DNA of 64,000 nt from positions 868,001 to 932,000 of the forward strand of contig CBDCYP010000001.1 in NCBI GenBank assembly GCA_965224235.1, read 5' to 3'. Below the pieces are notes generated by a model. It did no database searches and had not been told where the DNA came from. It saw nothing but the letters and a program-made list of their open reading frames with translations. Below are positions 53,401 through 62,174 of this stretch, in pieces. Made by a program: the position numbers and the translations under genes. The number at the start of each line of letters is the position of its first letter. Positions within the stretch are counted from its first letter, which is position 1. Source of the stretch: G958295935 sp965224235. GTDB lineage: Bacteria; Chloroflexota; Dehalococcoidia; Lucifugimonadales; Lucifugimonadaceae.

Positions 53401-53665
53401 TCTCTGCGTGGTCGAGGTTGATGCCCACATCCTTGCACTCGACATGACCTATTGGCGCCCCGCCGCGTTCCACAATGAAGTCTGGAGCGCCGTACTCCAC
53501 GTGGGAAGGCTCGTTGAGTGCCCCAACGTCCTTTCCACCGAGGGTCTCGATGAGCACCTTAAGGGCAGGCCGGTAGCTGTGCTCGGTAGCGTGGCCGGTG
53601 GAGCGTGTGTCCGCTACCGATCGCAGATATACGCGAAGGACGCTCGTTGTGTTTTGGCTTGTCAC
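50432..53665 (-). CDS. type ISP/IIG-like restriction-modification enzyme (N6-adenine methylase with nuclease domain)
   Basis: A 1077-residue single-chain enzyme. Residues 30-110 form a PD-(D/E)XK nuclease (APDFIVERGG with Asp62, HVECKD with Glu76 and Lys78). The methylase core follows: DPAAGTGTFLREV (motif I, 377-389) and NPPY (502-505), typical of gamma-class N6-adenine MTases. The last 400 residues resemble the target-recognition domain of ISP-type enzymes. No SF2 helicase domain lies between nuclease and methylase, unlike the classical ISP enzymes LlaGI/LlaBIII. It cuts unmodified foreign DNA. GTG 53665 has GAGGG upstream. higBA is just upstream, 48 bp away. Confidence 0.85.
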   Translation of the reverse strand: MTSQNTTSVLRVYLRSVADTRSTGHATEHSYRPALKVLIETLGGKDVGALNEPSHVEYGAPDFIVERGGAPIGHVECKDVGINLDHAENSEQLGRYRGGLPNLILTDYLEFRWYADGTLRELARFGRLDGRGGITFDRTGAKQATTLLDAFFTATTPSIDNPRDLAERMAVKARLLRDGINLIIEQEGVTGPLHDLLKAYREVLISDLSPTDFADLQAQTAAYGLFAARCRHEPGAGPFTRQSAVFAETTPFLRDVFGRVAGPGIDPRIAWIVDDLARLLDRTDMGAILADFGSRTHAEDPVVHFYEDFLAAYDPRLREMRGVYYTPEPVVSYIVRSVDRLLRDRFDLADGLADTAKVKLDMPSDRQEEAPRVLILDPAAGTGTFLREVVTTIRATIEGKGLAGAWPDYVRDHLLPRLFGFELLMAPYAICHLKLALEISGSETGFVMPYGDRLNVFLTNTLEEAHEATSGQLVLLAHELAREAASADAVKRDKPVMVVLGNPPYSGHSANKGQWIRDLLRGKDGVDATGSYFEVDGGPLGERNPKWLNDDYVKFIRYAHRRIERTGEGVLGFVTNHSYLDNPTFRGMRKSLLDTFDEIYLLDLHGNSKKKERTPEGGKDENVFDIQQGVAIGIFVKWGSETSGTARVFHADLWGQREGGAEGGKYGWLVANDMETTPWMELTPKPPRYLFIPRDETLAEEYEAGWGVPEIFPVNSVGIVTARDKLAIQYTADEMRRTASTFAELSEEEARIRYDLGRDVRDWKVGWAQADVRSHPDTDTHIAPVLYRPFDERFTYYTGHSRGFVCMPRPEVMRHMVAGPNVGLSTTRGTEILGEWEHVFVSKSIIQHHTVSLKEVNYLFPLYTYPTLGQKNVGLAREPNLGKEFVEAIGSSLGLEFNPDGSGDHQKSFGPENVFHYIYAVLHSPEYRRRYADFLKSDFPRVPLTSDRTMFSTLVELGRRLTSLHLMESDGDGGPAFPQMGTNSVDRVRYVPPANGVPGRVLINRDQYFEGVTTQTWEFTIGGYRPAEKWLKDRRRRILSYDNITHYRRICAVLAETPRVMAHIDQAIESHGGWPLI

Positions 53666-53713
53666 AGTTCCCTCATGATCGTCCTCATCCAGCCAGCCAT
53701 GGGTTGATCACAT

Positions 53714-54061
53714 CTATCCCGCACCCCTCGAAGTCGTCCATGTCCCTCGTCGCCACTGATGCTCCCCGGCTGTGGGCTGCGGCTGGTAGCGTTCGACCCG
53801 TATCAGGTCTTCGCCCTTGCGCGCTTGCGCCAGGTTGTAGACAGTCTGCCGGCGCAGCCAGAAATCCGCGCTGGACCATCCAGCCTTCTCAAGGCGAATG
53901 GCCATGTCGGGCGAGATCGCGGCGTGTCCGTTCAACACCCGCGAAAGGGTGTGACGGGCAACGCCCAGAACCTCTGCCGCCACGGTGACACTCAGGCCAA
54001 GGGGCTCCAGGCAGTTTTCCCTGATGCCTTGGCCCGGATGGGGTGGATTCTTCATAGCCAT
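53714..54061 (-). CDS. higA: HigA-type antitoxin
   Basis: The 115-residue protein begins MAMKNPPHPGQGIRENCLEP and carries an XRE helix-turn-helix (SVTVAAEVLGVARHTLSRVL) followed by NGHAAISPDMAIRLEKAGWS, the classical HigA/VapI signature. It neutralises HigB and represses its own operon. It is 16 bp downstream of the toxin gene. The start at 54061 (or 54055) follows the toxin stop; the open frame further upstream is shadow of the toxin gene. Confidence 0.9.
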   Translation of the reverse strand: MAMKNPPHPGQGIRENCLEPLGLSVTVAAEVLGVARHTLSRVLNGHAAISPDMAIRLEKAGWSSADFWLRRQTVYNLAQARKGEDLIRVERYQPQPTAGEHQWRRGTWTTSRGAG

Positions 54062-54077
54062 GGTCTCGCCCCTCTCA

Positions 54078-54356
54078 CTAGTGATAGTCGACCAGATCGA
54101 CGTCGTACACGTCGCCATCTTCAAATCGGAAGGTGATCCGCCAGTTGCCCGAAATCGAAATGCTCCACAATCCTTTCCGGTCGCCCCTGAGGGGGTGCAG
54201 TCTGTACCCCGGCAAATCAACGTCGCTCGGCGTGCCAGCGGCATCGAGGTCTGCCAGGGCGAGAGTAATCCGATCCAGTTGGTCGGCGCCCATTCTGCTG
54301 GGGTCATCTCGCTCATAAAGTCGCCGAAGTCCTCGATGGCGAAACGACCTGATCAT
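54078..54356 (-). CDS. higB: HigB-type mRNA interferase toxin
   Basis: The 92-residue RelE-fold toxin shows MIRSFRHRGLRRLYERDDPS, the LPGYRLHPLRGDRKGLWSIS core and the C-terminal NWRITFRFEDGDVYDVDLVD. It cleaves mRNA at the ribosome. Toxin-before-antitoxin order is the HigBA hallmark. The pair precedes the restriction-modification gene on the same strand and may stabilise the island. Confidence 0.9.
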   Translation of the reverse strand: MIRSFRHRGLRRLYERDDPSRMGADQLDRITLALADLDAAGTPSDVDLPGYRLHPLRGDRKGLWSISISGNWRITFRFEDGDVYDVDLVDYH

Positions 54357-54864
54357 AGAATAATTATACCGTGTTCCGGTACGCCTATCAATAGCTTCGG
54401 CATTGTTCCTGTCACGTCCGTGGACGTATGCTTGAAGTTGGTGTCGTTACGGCATGACCTGGCCCGGTCATATGTCATGCACTTGGTGGGCAACCCTTTC
54501 GCCTACCACAAGATTGACTGTGACACAAGCTTGCAGTGCTGGTAGCTGTCTATACCTGAGTTCGACCGGGGGCAAAGAACTGCATGCGGATATCTCGGAG
54601 GCGAGCGCGGCCGGGGCGGTGGGAAATGACGGAACTCCGTGAAAGCGGAGCGGCAAGCTCAGCGTATCCATCGTTCGCCGAGAGTTGCGGAAGTCGGTGC
54701 AGGCGTCCCCGGAAGGCGCAGCGGTGAAGGTGGGGCGAGGGTTCTGTTGGGGCTGGGTATTTGCTGACAACCGGGGTTTGCGGGAGGGGAATAGGGAGAT
54801 TATGCTTATATTCTAGTATTCTATCACTGCCTGTGAAAACACTGCGCAGTAGGAAAGGAACGCA
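54357..54864. other. intergenic, nothing recognised
   Basis: A 508-bp gap between divergent higB and the DUF2513 gene. Short open frames lack family character. The AT-rich block at 54800-54830 probably holds the DUF2513 promoter. Confidence 0.4.
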
Positions 54865-55677
54865 ATGGAGAATACAGCATCGCGCAATATGGATTTGGTG
54901 CGTCAAATACTGCTCTGGACTGAATCGAAAGACCTAGGGATGGTCTGAACAAGCCCACTGGTTGCGCCTGAATCTGTTACAAAGACCCTTCGACAAGCTC
55001 AGGGCGAACGGATTGGAACACGTTGCTGATGCGCTTGGCAGAGCGGAGGTTCCCCCCTCCTGAATCCTCCCCCCCGGTGGGGGAGAAGGCCAGAACCCTT
55101 CGACAAGCTCAGGGCGAACGGATTGGAACACGTTGCTGATGCGCTTGGCAGAGCGGAGGTTCCCCCCTCCTTAATCCTCCCCCCCGGTGGGGGAGAAGGC
55201 CAGAACCCTTCGACAAGCTCAGGGCGAACGGATTGGAACACGTTGCTGATGCGCTTGGCAGAGCGGAGGTTCCCTCCTCCTGAATCCTCCCCCTGTGGGG
55301 GAGGAGGCCAGAACCCTTCGACAAGCTCAGGGCGAACGGATTGGAACACGGAGTTGTTCAGAGGTTCCCTAGCAGGCGCCGGACTCGAACTTCCTATGGT
55401 AGACGGATTTACGGAAGACCAAATCGGTTATCATTGCATGATGTTAAGAGATGCGGGAATGATGAACGCCTCTGACCTTGGTGGTCTCGTACGACCATAT
55501 GCGATTATACCCAGACATCTGACATGGGAAGGTCACGAGTTCTTAAACAGTATTAGAAGCGATTCCGTCTGGACCGAGGTGAAGGAGACAGCCCGCAAGA
55601 ATGACCTTGTTCTCACAATCGGCACAGTTAGGACGATTGTAGAAGCAATTATCAAGGGGGTAATATCGAACCAATAA
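54865..55677 (+). pseudogene. DUF2513 family protein split by a MITE
   Basis: The first 24 codons (MENTASRNMDLVRQILLWTE, SKDL) precede the element; after it the frame resumes AGAGLELPMVDGFTEDQIGY, then HCMMLRDAGMMNAS and HLTWEGHEFLNSIRSDSVW. Removing 435 bp (element plus one CTAG) gives a 125-residue protein with the DUF2513 layout. The ribosome binding site AGGAAAGGAA is intact. The insertion is a multiple of three, so translation could in principle run on if the inserted frame were open, but it contains stops. Function of DUF2513 is unknown; members are frequent on mobile elements. Confidence 0.85.
54934..55372 (+). mobile_element. MITE-like element, copy G (439 bp, internally amplified, CTAG target duplication)
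   Basis: Left end GGATGGTCTGAACAAG as in copy B, right end TTGTTCAGAGGTTCCC. The interior holds the ACCCTTCGACAAGCTCAGGG unit four times at roughly 110-bp spacing, each followed by GCTGATGCGCTTGGCAGAGC, so the core has been amplified in tandem. Confidence 0.88.
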
Positions 55678-55905
55678 GGCTTATGATTTGACCAGGGATT
55701 GCTACCATTTCTGGAAGTCTCGACGATAGCGCCTAAGGCAGGACGGCTACTGGAATAGTGTGATACTCCAATCTATTGGCACGAGCACCTGCGGAAGACG
55801 GCTATTCCGGAGTCCGGGCTCTGGCGATCCAACGCCTGATCTTGATTGCCCGACCCTATGGGCCGGCAGCTTTGATCACCGACGTCGACTCACGAACTTG
55901 CGCAG

Positions 55906-56319
55906 GTGATCCATCGGAACCACTCCACGGACTTCTGGGGCTTGGTGTCCAAGGCAATGTCGGATGCGCAGCAGCGTCGCCAGCGCCTTCGGGAGGCTGC
56001 ACACGCTTCCCCTGTGACGCCTCATCTGTGGATGCTTTGTCGTGCTCATTCGCACTGCGCTATTGGTCAGGCGACACCATCTGCGGGCGGCAAACACCGC
56101 GCCACGGTCAGTCAAGGCGTATCCGAGGGACGGGTCAGCCAGATGATGCACGACCTCGTGTACACCTGGGGCCTCATCGAGCGTCACGGCAAACGCGGCG
56201 ACGTTCGCTACACGCTGTCAGACGAGGGCATCCGCTACATTACGCACCGGGACCGACACCCCGGACAAGGAAGAAGGCGACGAGAGGCCACCCACACCCT
56301 GATAAGGGAGGCCAGGTAG
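55906..56319 (+). pseudogene. decayed winged-helix gene (replication-relaxation-like)
   Basis: The 137-codon frame has a good winged-helix C-terminal half: GRVSQMMHDLVYTWGLIERH, then GKRGDVRYTLSDEGIRYITH. The first half is disrupted and resembles the family only in pieces from other frames (e.g. RRRLTNL). Such helices occur in plasmid/ICE replication-relaxation proteins. Probably a remnant. Confidence 0.4.
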
Positions 56320-56449
56320 AAACCCAAACAGGCGTGCCCCCGAACTCCGGGGGCGCGCCGATTCTCTCATAACCTAAATGGGCGGGCACATGCAGGGAAT
56401 GCGGGTACCAGTCCAAACGCACCACACAACGGGGACGGAAGACAATTCT

Positions 56450-56854
56450 ATGTTCGAATGGGATTCTTCAGGCCGAGGGGCCTTCGAACTGGCGGCCTTC
56501 GTGTTGTTCGTCCTCGGATTCCCCCTAGCGGTCATCATCTCTTGGACCCTGGTGCGCGGGTTCCAGCGAGGCGTCCAGTTTTGGCGCACCCTCCGCGTGG
56601 GACTTTTTATGGCATCCGCCGCGGTGGGCGCGATCATCGGATGGACCTTCCTCTTCAAGGGAGGCAAAGCCTTCTACGACATCCTCTGTAGGGCGTTCAG
56701 CCGTGTCTTCCTCGGCGGAATCTTCGTCATCCTGATCGGCGGCATCTGGATCAGCGTGTGGGTCCTCCAGCACTCGGGACGACCCAGGGCTGACAAGGGC
56801 GCAATGGAAGAGGGGGACTGGTTTATGTTGGCGAAGGGAACACGCTCAAAATGA
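56450..56854 (+). CDS. small membrane protein, three hydrophobic segments
   Basis: A 134-residue protein with hydrophobic spans FELAAFVLFVLGFPLAVIIS, LRVGLFMASAAVGAIIGWTF and VFLGGIFVILIGGIWISVWV, ending in a charged tail. ATG 56450 has a GGAAG site; the frame is open to 56378. No known family. Confidence 0.5.
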   Translation: MFEWDSSGRGAFELAAFVLFVLGFPLAVIISWTLVRGFQRGVQFWRTLRVGLFMASAAVGAIIGWTFLFKGGKAFYDILCRAFSRVFLGGIFVILIGGIWISVWVLQHSGRPRADKGAMEEGDWFMLAKGTRSK

Positions 56855-57147
56855 TGAGCCGGCGACGAGCGTTGGGATTGTCCGAGGTCGAACGAGGAGT
56901 GTGTCTGATCCAGCGACGGCTCGTGCGTTGCCTGGGTCGAGACAAGGCAGAACGATGCTGATACTTCCGAGCGCATCCAGCGGATCAGAACGACTCATAA
57001 TCGTGGTCCCACCAGAGCGCTGGCAGAGACCGGCAAGTCTGAGTTCAATTGGCCGTACCGTCAAAAACGACTCGGACTATCGCGTGTCCCGCCGTCCGCT
57101 TCTGCCTGGACGGGCCATGCGATAGTTCTGAGTCGTTCCGGTTTAGC

Positions 57148-57480
57148 CTACCAGCGGGAACCCCCGCCGTATCCACCACCGCCGCCACTACGGCCGCCGC
57201 CGCCATCACGACCGCCGCGACTGCCGCCACGACCGCCCTCGCGCGGCCTGGACTCGTTGACCGTCAACGTCCTGCCACCTCGCTCGGCGCCGTTCAGGGC
57301 TGCGATCGCAGCCTCGGCTTCTTGTTGCTTCGGCATCTCAACGAAGCCGAAACCACGAGGCCGGCCCGAATCACGGTCGGTTACGACCCTGGCAGACTGC
57401 ACCTCGCCATGACTGGCGAACGCGGCCTCCAAAGTTTCGTCCGTCTCGTCGAACGATAGGTTGCCCACATAAATGTTCAC
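57148..57480 (-). CDS. RNA-binding protein (RRM, glycine-rich tail)
   Basis: The 110-residue protein has one RRM domain: RNP2 IYVGNL (3-8) and RNP1 RGFGFVEM (about 42-49), then a Gly/Arg-rich tail (about residues 80-110). This layout is that of cold-induced RNA-binding proteins of cyanobacteria and other bacteria. It starts with GTG 57480 and a GGGAG site. Cold-shock or RNA-chaperone function is likely. Confidence 0.92.
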   Translation of the reverse strand: MNIYVGNLSFDETDETLEAAFASHGEVQSARVVTDRDSGRPRGFGFVEMPKQQEAEAAIAALNGAERGGRTLTVNESRPREGGRGGSRGGRDGGGGRSGGGGGYGGGSRW

Positions 57481-57799
57481 GTATCACTCCCTGTGTACTG
57501 AAATCTCCTCATCGTAGCAAGCGTCACATTCGATCCTGAGACTAAGTAGCTTGGGAATAAATCGGAAGCTGATCGGGGTCGCGTTTGATTTTTGATTATG
57601 GAGTCACCTACAGCGTAGCACACAATCACAATCCGCACCACCAACTCTGAATTCGTTTCGATGGAGTAGGTGAGGAGTCAGGCTTGAAGACAATCGGATT
57701 CTTGAGTTTAAGCCGTAGCAACCCTCCCGCTACCAACCTGCGACGGCGTCGAGGACCGTTGCCTTTAGGTCCGGGTCTGACCTCGACTCTCGCAGGGTG

Positions 57800-58320
57800 G
57801 CCAGTACCAGGCCCTTTGGTTCTCCGGCATCGCAGTGTTCGCCCACGAACTCGCGAGCGAATACGTCGTCCTGCCCTCATGCGCGCCGCAGATCAAGAGC
57901 GCGCTCGATCTGCTCGTTGGCCGCGTACGCGCGCGAAGGAAGAAGGAAGAAGGAGGTGATCCCTATGGACGACGAGGAGATCAAGCGCCGGATGTTTGCC
58001 GACGCGCCGAAACCCACCTCCCGGTTCCGCTCTCCCCACCGACGACGAGGGGCTGTTCACTCGCGTGTACCGCTGGGAAGAGGCGGTTTGTATGGGACCG
58101 CCCGGCATGTTCACCGCGGTAGCGGACATCCGCCGCCGGCTCAGCCGGGACGTCCAGAACCGCTTCCTGGCGGGCGACTACATGCGGGCGCCCTCGGTAA
58201 ACGGCGCCCTGGCCAGCGGCTTCGGCGCGGCCGAAGAGGTCGCGGACCTGCCGGCGTCTCCCGCGGAAACCGTGTGAAGGCCATCAACGCCGCCGGTCCG
58301 AGCGAGTGATCCAACTACGT
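57800..58320 (+). pseudogene. remnants of an FAD-dependent (amine oxidase-type) oxidoreductase C-terminus and an FN3 end
   Basis: One frame gives DDEGLFTRVYRWEEAVCMGP, then GMFTAVADIRRRL and RFLAGDYMRAPSVNGALASG, the characteristic end of protoporphyrinogen-oxidase or phytoene-desaturase-like flavoproteins. Upstream coding is in a different frame and short. Directly after it another frame reads VKAINAAGPSE, the end of a fibronectin type III repeat. The two fragments come from different genes, so this is a junction of debris. Confidence 0.5.
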
Positions 58321-58740
58321 CCGGGGCGAGCTGCAGGAGCGTGTTTCAGAAACCTCGGATCTCCGAAGTGACAATTCATCGGAGACCGAAGTTCGTCGAC
58401 GCTCAGAGAATGACGACGTATTACAATCTCGTCACTCCCCTGAAAAGGGGAATCTCGTCGCAAGGAGTTCGACATGAAAATGTGCAAAGGAATTCTGAAA
58501 CATGCTCTGCAGGGCTGAAACAACTCCGGGCAACAAAAAAGGCCTGCATACCTGGCGGGGCGGCCTGAAGCGCAAACAACTGTCTTGCATGTCAGGGAGT
58601 AGGGCTCGGACAGAGGAACGGCCAAACTACAGTGGTCGGCGCTTCAGTCTGATGCAGCGTTAGGGCCAAGACGGAGGGTCAGAGGTGTTTCCGCGAGAAT
58701 AACCACGTTGCGAACAACAGACTGAGCGAGCTTCCGCCGA
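58321..58740. other. intergenic, nothing recognised
   Basis: Between the flavoprotein remnant and a hydrolase remnant. The frames here are short and without family character. Confidence 0.4.
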
Positions 58741-59010
58741 TCAAAGTAGTTCCCTTTTGAACGACTCGACCCAACGGCGTTGGTGATGCGGCAGCCGTTT
58801 GATGCGAACGTCCAGGTCTATGGAGACGTGAATGGCGTCCCGAGTACTGCGGACGTTGGCGGAAGTGTCCACGTTGATCACGCTGTCGGTGCGGGTGATG
58901 GTCCTGAGATGCTGGCCAATGGCCGTGGTGTCTGACGGATTTCGGTTGTTTGCCCACGCTTCGAGCCGGGACTCCATTTTGACGGTCATGTCGGCGCTGG
59001 CCACAGCAGC
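58741..59010 (-). pseudogene. C-terminal fragment of a CocE/NonD hydrolase
   Basis: The fragment reads DMTVKMESRLEAWANNRNPS, then VDTSANVRSTRDAIHVSIDL and LPHHQRRWVESFKRELL, the conserved C-terminal beta-domain of CocE/NonD (X-Pro dipeptidyl-peptidase-like) hydrolases. The N-terminal fragment of such an enzyme lies at 59612-59830 on the same strand; the active-site core is missing between them. Confidence 0.55.
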
Positions 59011-59189
59011 GTCGTCAGCCTGCGTGAGCCGACAAGGGGGCGCGTAGCCCCTTGATCCCAGGCCGAGACTCGACTCAACGCATCTGATGGCTATTTGAAA
59101 CTGCTGCGACGGTACGGTCGCTACCTGCTGGGGCATATGGGGCCAAGTGATATGCTTGCGGGTAACCGGCAGCCAGGAAGGAACATGCA

Positions 59190-59342
59190 ATGAGCACCCT
59201 AGACGAACGTGTGGCCCGCCTAGAGGGCGGCTACGAACACGTAGCTACGAAGGCGGACATCTACAAGGTCGCTGTCCAACTAGGCCTCTTCATGACTGGC
59301 TTGGTAGCTGTCGCCGTGGCATACCTAAAAACAACGGCTTAG
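59190..59342 (+). CDS. 50-residue protein with coiled coil and membrane helix
   Basis: MSTLDERVARLEGGYEHVAT, then KADIYKVAVQLGLFMTGLVA: a short helical N-terminus and one membrane helix. An AGGAAGGA site lies 7 bases upstream. Similar LEGxYEHxATKAD proteins (Bdr/DUF1640-like) are common on phages and plasmids. It lies in the gap between two fragments of the hydrolase, so it probably came with the DNA that disrupted it. Confidence 0.55.
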   Translation: MSTLDERVARLEGGYEHVATKADIYKVAVQLGLFMTGLVAVAVAYLKTTA

Positions 59343-59360
59343 GAACGAAGGAACAATGCG

Positions 59361-59507
59361 ATGGCGACGGCGGAAAGGCCGATCACCACTGATCGGCGAC
59401 TTCAGTACGTCAAGGGATTCAAGGATGGATACAGAACTGGGGCGCTCCAAAGGAAAGCCATACTTTATCTTGACCAACTAGATCCTCCCCCAGGCGCGAG
59501 TGGATAA
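59361..59507 (+). CDS. possible 48-residue protein
   Basis: MATAERPITTDRRLQYVKGF, then KDGYRTGALQRKAILYLDQL: soluble and short, starting 18 bp after the previous gene. A related GFxxGY-like motif recurs just downstream (DYMEGFGPAFLEGF, 59506-59560) in another frame. Weakly supported. Confidence 0.35.
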   Translation: MATAERPITTDRRLQYVKGFKDGYRTGALQRKAILYLDQLDPPPGASG

Positions 59508-59611
59508 CGACTATATGGAGGGGTTCGGCCCCGCTTTCCTTGAGGGATTCAAGTCGGTACCGGAGGAGTAACGGCCATGACGGAGTTCAGGCTGAACATC
59601 GACAGACCGGC

Positions 59612-59830
59612 GTGGTGTTGCATCCCTGGCATCGGCTTCCGGTCGTCCTTGCGGTACGGGATGTAGGTGAGGACCACGGGCCGCGGGCCTTTTCCGGCCA
59701 GCACGTGAATGTCCATCGCGAGCTTGGTACCGTCACGGGTGGGCGCCATGATGTTCTTCACAAATCTGATGCCGTCCCCACTCACCGCCATCGCCCGGAC
59801 GCCTGAGTATGTCTCTTTTGCCACGTACAT
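59612..59830 (-). pseudogene. N-terminal fragment of a CocE/NonD hydrolase
   Basis: MYVAKETYSGVRAMAVSGDG, then FVKNIMAPTRDGTKLAMDIH and GPRPVVLTYIPYRKDD match the N-terminus of CocE/NonD hydrolases. The similarity ends near 59612, before the catalytic serine. Matching C-terminal piece at 58741-59010. Confidence 0.55.
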
Positions 59831-60080
59831 GTCTCCGATCCAAGAAAGGCTGCCTGCCAGAATATTGGCTTGGGGCTCAGGTAACAAACCCGTGTGCCGG
59901 TCCCGCACGCGCCGCCACACTGCGCAAAATCGAGAACCTTCATGGGTACGACACAATAGCAACGGAAAGTTGCGGTACTCGTGGGCAGTGGACTTGGATG
60001 CGGTCGAATGAGCAGCAGTCGCGGATTGCCCGCCTCTTCGGCCGTAACTCTGTAGGATGCGGCGGCCCTGCGCTGATTCT

Positions 60081-61586
60081 TCAGGTACGTCGCCTGGCTA
60101 GACGGCGAACTCCTATGAAGATCACGGAGCCGAGAGTGGCAAGCAACAGCAGGAGCCCGGCGCTAGCGCCTGCCAGCATCCAGTTCGAGACTTCCTCCCA
60201 CTCTGCGTCATCCGAGGAGTCGGCGAGCCGTTCCCAGGGATGATCGGCAGGCTTGAATGGACCGCCTAGAATAACTCCACTACCAAACGACACAGTTCCG
60301 GGTGGAGTCCTGTTTCGTTGCAAGATCACCCCTACCGCGTCGGCAGGGATGCTCAACTGCCGCAACAACTCTGGCAGCGCCTTCACAGCCCGTCGCGCAT
60401 CCAACACCTCCACCAGTACAGTCTCCCGGATTGAGGCCATATCCTTGTATGACGCTCCCAAGTCGTAATCGTATGGCGCCTCCTTCAGGTCGTCCAGTGG
60501 GTACACCACAGTATCCCCTGGCATATGAGGTCCAAGATTCGTACCGACCCATGAACCCGTTATCCCGACGGCGTTGCCCCCCGAAGACGCCACGCGGTCC
60601 AGCATCATGCTCCAGCGCCAGAGCTCCTCGTAGTCATACTTCACCGGTATCAATGCCATGTTGTCGTCGTTCAGTTTGCTATATATCCACGACAATTCCT
60701 CTCTCGCCCCCTGGATCCTGGGATCGTCGTAAGATGTCGCCTTCAATTGGATATACGTTTTGCCACCCCGGATTGAATTCCAACCGGCAATGCCAAACAG
60801 AGGGCTTGTTTGTTCAATGTTAAGTGCACGGAAAAATGCTCTTTTCGTGCAGACCCCCCGTCCCTTCCTGCTATGCGGGTGTGCGCAATCAATCTCAGGT
60901 AAGTTCACCAAGTCGACGTCTGAGAAGTCGAAACCACCCGACCCAGCGGGCCCACCCGCTCCGGCAGCGCCGCCCGTGCCAGCGGCTCCAGCAGAAGCCG
61001 CTGGCCACAGTTGGCGAAACGCCGCCCATCCGGGCTCAGAGCGTACCGCGTCGACTCCCCCCTGCCGCAGCATGATGTCTTCGTGCTCCTTCAGCGGCGG
61101 GAGGATGTAGGAGTGAAGCAGTCCGTGATTACCCAGTGTCCCTGCTGAACAACCACCGATGTCGAGCACGCATTCATACTTGCCGGTCCTGTTGGCCTCT
61201 TTCTCAGCCTGCTCCTTTATGTACAGGTAGACCTCGTCTCTCACTGCAGTCCACTCAACGCCCTGCATGAAGACCCGATCGCTCTGCATGAAGACCCGAT
61301 CGCTCTGCGCCAGGTAGACGTAGAGCACGCCGCCCCCCTCGTAGACCGCCTCCACCTCGATGATTCCGTCTCTCTGAGCCTCCTCAAGAACGTGACAGTG
61401 AAGGGGGTCGTCAGACAGCGCGCCGCCCCAACAGTCGCCGGGAGGCGGAGCGGCATGGGCGGAAGGAACCGCGTAGATCGCCAGAGCGGCAATGGTGAAC
61501 GCGGTCATCGCCAAGGCGATAATAGATGGCACATACCACCGTGATCGTACAGATTTGCTGATGTGGCTGCTCATCGGATACCTCAT
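60081..61586 (-). CDS. secreted or membrane-anchored protein of unknown function
   Basis: About 501 residues from ATG 61586 (MRYPMSSHISKSVRSRWYVP). A signal helix (YVPSIIALAMTAFTIAALAI, then APPP) leads to an extracytoplasmic body and a C-terminal membrane helix (WMLAGASAGLLLLLATLGSV) followed by RRLARRRT. The body has paired cysteines (CWGG, CHVLE; YECVLDIGGC; DCAHPHSRKGRGVC) and a Gly/Ala linker. There is a 21-bp in-frame tandem duplication giving QSDRVFM twice. No family recognised. An alternative start at 61640 adds 18 residues. Confidence 0.6.
   Translation of the reverse strand: MRYPMSSHISKSVRSRWYVPSIIALAMTAFTIAALAIYAVPSAHAAPPPGDCWGGALSDDPLHCHVLEEAQRDGIIEVEAVYEGGGVLYVYLAQSDRVFMQSDRVFMQGVEWTAVRDEVYLYIKEQAEKEANRTGKYECVLDIGGCSAGTLGNHGLLHSYILPPLKEHEDIMLRQGGVDAVRSEPGWAAFRQLWPAASAGAAGTGGAAGAGGPAGSGGFDFSDVDLVNLPEIDCAHPHSRKGRGVCTKRAFFRALNIEQTSPLFGIAGWNSIRGGKTYIQLKATSYDDPRIQGAREELSWIYSKLNDDNMALIPVKYDYEELWRWSMMLDRVASSGGNAVGITGSWVGTNLGPHMPGDTVVYPLDDLKEAPYDYDLGASYKDMASIRETVLVEVLDARRAVKALPELLRQLSIPADAVGVILQRNRTPPGTVSFGSGVILGGPFKPADHPWERLADSSDDAEWEEVSNWMLAGASAGLLLLLATLGSVIFIGVRRLARRRT
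61263..61304. repeat. 21-bp tandem duplication inside a coding region
   Basis: CTGCATGAAGACCCGATCGC-T occurs twice in immediate succession; it keeps the frame of the secreted protein gene. Confidence 0.85.
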
Positions 61587-61779
61587 TCGAATATGCCCCT
61601 TCCTATGCGACTGCGTGCGGTCTGCGGCAGGTTCGCTCATGGAGGCTGTCCGGGCGCGTCCCACGTGAGCGTTGCCGAGGCGGGCGTCGATGTGGCGGAC
61701 AAGCTCTGAGGCGCGGGAATCACCGACAGAGTTGTGGCAGCCAGCGTCTCCGCAACCTCTGCCACGAGAAAAGCCGGAA

Positions 61780-61884
61780 CCCATCACACACGAGGCGTGG
61801 AACAAGACAGTGGCCGTCAACTACAGCGGAGCATACTACATGGCTCGGTCAGTCGCGGGCCACCTGCTCGCCCGCAAATGGTAG
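61780..61884 (+). pseudogene. fragment of a short-chain dehydrogenase
   Basis: PITHEAWNKTVAVNYSGAYY, then MARSVAGHLLARKW aligns almost residue for residue with the intact SDR at 62850 (TWNKIVAVNCSGAFYMARSV). It ends in a stop and lacks the Rossmann and YxxxK parts. It is likely a decayed paralogue or partial duplication. Confidence 0.65.
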
Positions 61885-62174
61885 CCTCAGGAGTTCAAAT
61901 TCAGGAGGCCGGAAGACGAGGCAACGATTGGCAACCCCCGACAGGTACGGGCTCGTACATACCGCCCACGCGTACGAAGCAAATCGATTGGTCCAATGGC
62001 TGTGAATACCCGCCTGCCCCGGGAGTAGCCGCAAATCCTGCGCATCGCGCAGGGACGATGTCCCGATGGGTAGGAGGTCTTTTCGGGTCTGGCTGTCGTC
62101 GCTCGACCGGCCCTGTCCAGCCCATTTTGAGCCTGCGAGTCTCCGATACCAGGTGTCCCAAAGGAGGTTCTCAA

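Noticed and set aside
54999..55349. Open frames through the elements beginning MFQSVRPELVEGFWP
   Set aside because: They are translations of the mobile element core and recur identically in every copy; not genes.
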